From assembly GCA_023381535.1 (NCBI GenBank), contig JAMCSN010000060.1:1-7631 (forward strand): a stretch of DNA of 7,631 nucleotides. Direction: 5' to 3'. The position numbers were made by a program, and so were the translations under genes. This document shows, one piece after another, positions 6,238 through 7,631 of the stretch (the stretch's first letter is position 1; each line of letters starts with the position of its first letter). Origin of the DNA: Bacteroidota bacterium (GTDB lineage Bacteria > Bacteroidota > Ignavibacteria > Ignavibacteriales > Melioribacteraceae). A model generated the notes under the pieces. That model was not told the origin of the DNA and did no database searches. It was given only the letters and a program-made list of their open reading frames with translations.

Positions 6238-6255
6238 AGTTATTAGCTAATTACT
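6238..6255. promoter_or_regulatory. Imperfect palindrome in the divergent promoter region
   Basis: AGTTATTAGCTAATTACT pairs at 8 of 9 half-site positions, with a perfect 10-bp core ATTAGCTAAT. It lies in the 56-base spacer that must hold promoters for both the EEP gene (minus) and the MBL-fold gene (plus). TTGATA at 6233-6238 could be a -35 element on the plus strand, but no well-spaced -10 was found. It may be a shared operator. Confidence 0.35.
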
Positions 6256-6282
6256 CCATTAAGATAAATGTAAAGCAAAGAT

Positions 6283-7131
6283 ATGAAAATAGGAAAATAT
6301 ACATTGCACGCAATTGAAACCGGGGTTTTTGCTTTGGACGGCGGCGCAATGTTTGGAATTATTCCTAAAATTTTATGGAACAAGAGTAATCCTGCGGATG
6401 ATCAAAACAGAGTTACACTGCACGCGCGCAACCTTTTGTTGGTAAGCGATTCACGAAAAATTTTGATCGATACAGGGATAGGCGAAAACTGGGACGAAAA
6501 ATTTTCAAAAATTTACCGCCTGGATCAGCACGAATTCACGCTGATTCAATCACTCTCCAAAATCGGCATTCATCCGTGGGAAATAACTGATGTTCTATTG
6601 ACGCACCTTCACTTTGATCACACCGGCGGATCGACAACGTTCAAAGATGGAAAATGGATTCCGACTTTTCCCAATGCAAAATATTATGTTCAGAAAAAAC
6701 ATTTTGAGTGGGCGGTAAATCCTATTGAAAAAGACCGCGCAAGTTTTATTCAAGAACGGTTTATGCCGCTGCAGAAAGAAGGACTTCTTAATTCTGTTGA
6801 CGGAGATACCCAGTTCGATGACGAAATAAATCTTGTTACAATTAACGGGCACACCATATTTCAACAAATCATAAAAGTTCACGATTCTCGGGACACTGTT
6901 TTATATTGCGGTGATCTTTTCCCGTTCGCTTCTCACGTACCCATACCGTATGTGATGGGTTACGACTTGCAGCCGATGATTACCATCGAAGAAAAAAAGA
7001 AAATTCTTCCCGTTGCCATCAATGAAAATTGGAAATTGTTTTTCGAGCACGATCCCGAAGTTATCATGGCAACCGTTGCAGAAACCCAGCGCGGTTTTGC
7101 AATTGACGAAGTGTTTACAGAGATGATCTGA
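6283..7131 (+). CDS. Metallo-beta-lactamase-fold hydrolase
   Basis: This 282-aa, probably cytoplasmic protein has no signal peptide. The zinc-binding set is complete: H108, H110, D112 and H113 in THLHFDHTGG, H190 in NGHT, D211 in YCGDLFP and H256 in FFEHDP. RKILIDTGIG at 58-67 is the usual strand and loop before the metal site. Length and layout resemble the MBL branch that includes N-acyl-homoserine-lactone lactonase-like and other small-ester hydrolases, but the loops do not let me name a substrate. It is the first gene of a tight cluster: its TGA overlaps the next ATG by one base. The start has no clear Shine-Dalgarno sequence. Pairing with a Rieske protein suggests a possible redox or degradative step, but that is inference only. 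Confidence 0.93.
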   Translation: MKIGKYTLHAIETGVFALDGGAMFGIIPKILWNKSNPADDQNRVTLHARNLLLVSDSRKILIDTGIGENWDEKFSKIYRLDQHEFTLIQSLSKIGIHPWEITDVLLTHLHFDHTGGSTTFKDGKWIPTFPNAKYYVQKKHFEWAVNPIEKDRASFIQERFMPLQKEGLLNSVDGDTQFDDEINLVTINGHTIFQQIIKVHDSRDTVLYCGDLFPFASHVPIPYVMGYDLQPMITIEEKKKILPVAINENWKLFFEHDPEVIMATVAETQRGFAIDEVFTEMI

Positions 7132-7466
7132 TGAATGAGCTTCAAGGATTTACCAAAGTCTGCAAGTATTCCAATCTGAAAGAAAAAATCGGGCAGCGGT
7201 TTATCGTAAATGAAATTGATGTTGCAGTTTTCAAAGTTGATGGGAAAGTGTATGCGCTGAGCAATATGTGTCTTCACCAGAAAGCATTTATAATTTATGA
7301 TGGTTTTGTTGATGATGGAAAAGTTACATGCCCCGCTCATGGCTGGCAGTACGATCTCAAAACCGGAATAGTTGCCGGCGGCATAAAAGGATTAGATGTT
7401 TACGAAGTGAAGATTCACAATGACGACGTTTTTATCAAAGTCTTTGAGAAGAAATTGAACTGGTAA
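7131..7466 (+). CDS. Rieske [2Fe-2S] protein, small ferredoxin type
   Basis: The 111-aa protein is a single Rieske domain. Cluster ligands are C47 and H49 in MCLHQKA, and C67 and H70 in TCPAHGW. The 17-residue spacing between the motifs and the following QYDLKTG are typical. There is no signal peptide or membrane helix, so this is a soluble electron carrier like the Rieske ferredoxins of oxygenases or the small subunit of nitrite reductase, rather than the bc1 subunit. The opening FTKVCKYSNLKEKIGQRF and VDGKVYALSNMC are usual for the group. Its ATG at 7131 overlaps the upstream TGA (7129-7131), implying translational coupling with the MBL-fold gene, and queG starts one base after its stop. 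No oxygenase is present in the window, so its redox partner is unknown. Confidence 0.95.
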   Translation: MNELQGFTKVCKYSNLKEKIGQRFIVNEIDVAVFKVDGKVYALSNMCLHQKAFIIYDGFVDDGKVTCPAHGWQYDLKTGIVAGGIKGLDVYEVKIHNDDVFIKVFEKKLNW

Positions 7467-7467
7467 A

Positions 7468-7631
7468 ATGGAATCCGAAAACAAAATCACGAACCAAGTT
7501 GTAATTGAAAAAGCAAAAGAACTTGGTTTTGATCTTGTAGGATTTGCACCCGCCGACAAACTTGAAATCGAAACCGAACATTTGAAGAAGTGGCTCGATC
7601 GTAATTATCACGGTACGATGGAATACATGTC
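7468..7631 (+). CDS. queG: Epoxyqueuosine reductase QueG, N-terminal fragment
   Basis: The gene runs off the window's right edge after 54 complete codons. The visible part includes AKELGFDLVGFAPADKLE and WLDRNYHGTMEYM, which match the start of QueG: a helix, a Gly-Phe-Asp-x-Val-Gly strand, then the Gly-Thr/Glu-Met-x-Tyr-Met loop. QueG is a cobalamin and [4Fe-4S] enzyme that reduces epoxyqueuosine to queuosine in the anticodon wobble position of GUN tRNAs. It begins one base after the Rieske stop codon with no strong ribosome binding site of its own, so translation is probably coupled. The neighbouring Rieske protein could in principle supply electrons, but nothing in the sequence shows this. 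The cobalamin-binding and ferredoxin-like parts are outside the window. Confidence 0.9.
   Translation, partial: MESENKITNQVVIEKAKELGFDLVGFAPADKLEIETEHLKKWLDRNYHGTMEYM

Overview
The window looks like chromosomal DNA of a moderately AT-rich bacterium from the Bacteroidota/Chlorobiota/Ignavibacteriota side of the tree, with Ignavibacteriota-like my best guess. This rests on the Chlorobi/Bacteroidetes-style extended Alvin-type ferredoxin, several starts with weak or no Shine-Dalgarno sequence, an S23-type four-helix-bundle gene, and a membrane protein tail of a kind I associate with that group. It is inference, not a computed classification.

Layout. (1) 1-1877, plus strand: the last 24 codons of a UPF0237 ACT-domain protein, then a four-helix-bundle (23S rRNA intervening-sequence-type) gene bracketed by imperfect inverted repeats, then a complete UPF0210 (DUF711/PFL-like) gene. 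UPF0237 and UPF0210 genes are normally adjacent, so the middle gene looks like a small insertion into a two-gene operon. (2) 1934-3312, plus: a LemA membrane protein and a secreted, membrane-anchored TPM-domain protein with a Gly-rich tail, a classic pair. (3) 3313-3766: an apparently decayed DUF309-type gene with in-frame stops and a frame change. (4) 3767-4099, plus: a 2x[4Fe-4S] ferredoxin with a strong ribosome binding site, followed by a strong hairpin terminator at 4133-4161. (5) 4165-5217, minus: a secreted SNase-fold protein that has lost most catalytic residues and carries a hydrophobic C-terminal region. (6) 5324-6226, minus: a secreted endonuclease/exonuclease/phosphatase-family enzyme with an intact active site. 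(7) 6283-7631, plus: a tightly packed run of a metallo-beta-lactamase-fold hydrolase, a Rieske [2Fe-2S] protein (1-nt overlap) and the start of epoxyqueuosine reductase QueG (1-nt gap).

Most genes are recognisable housekeeping or accessory families. The most unusual parts are the inverted-repeat-flanked four-helix-bundle gene inside the ACT-PFL pair, which recalls a 23S rRNA intervening sequence but sits in a protein operon; the nested complementarity between the TPM gene's leader and its own early codons; and the degenerate SNase-membrane fusion. No tRNA, rRNA, CRISPR array, transposase or phage gene is visible.
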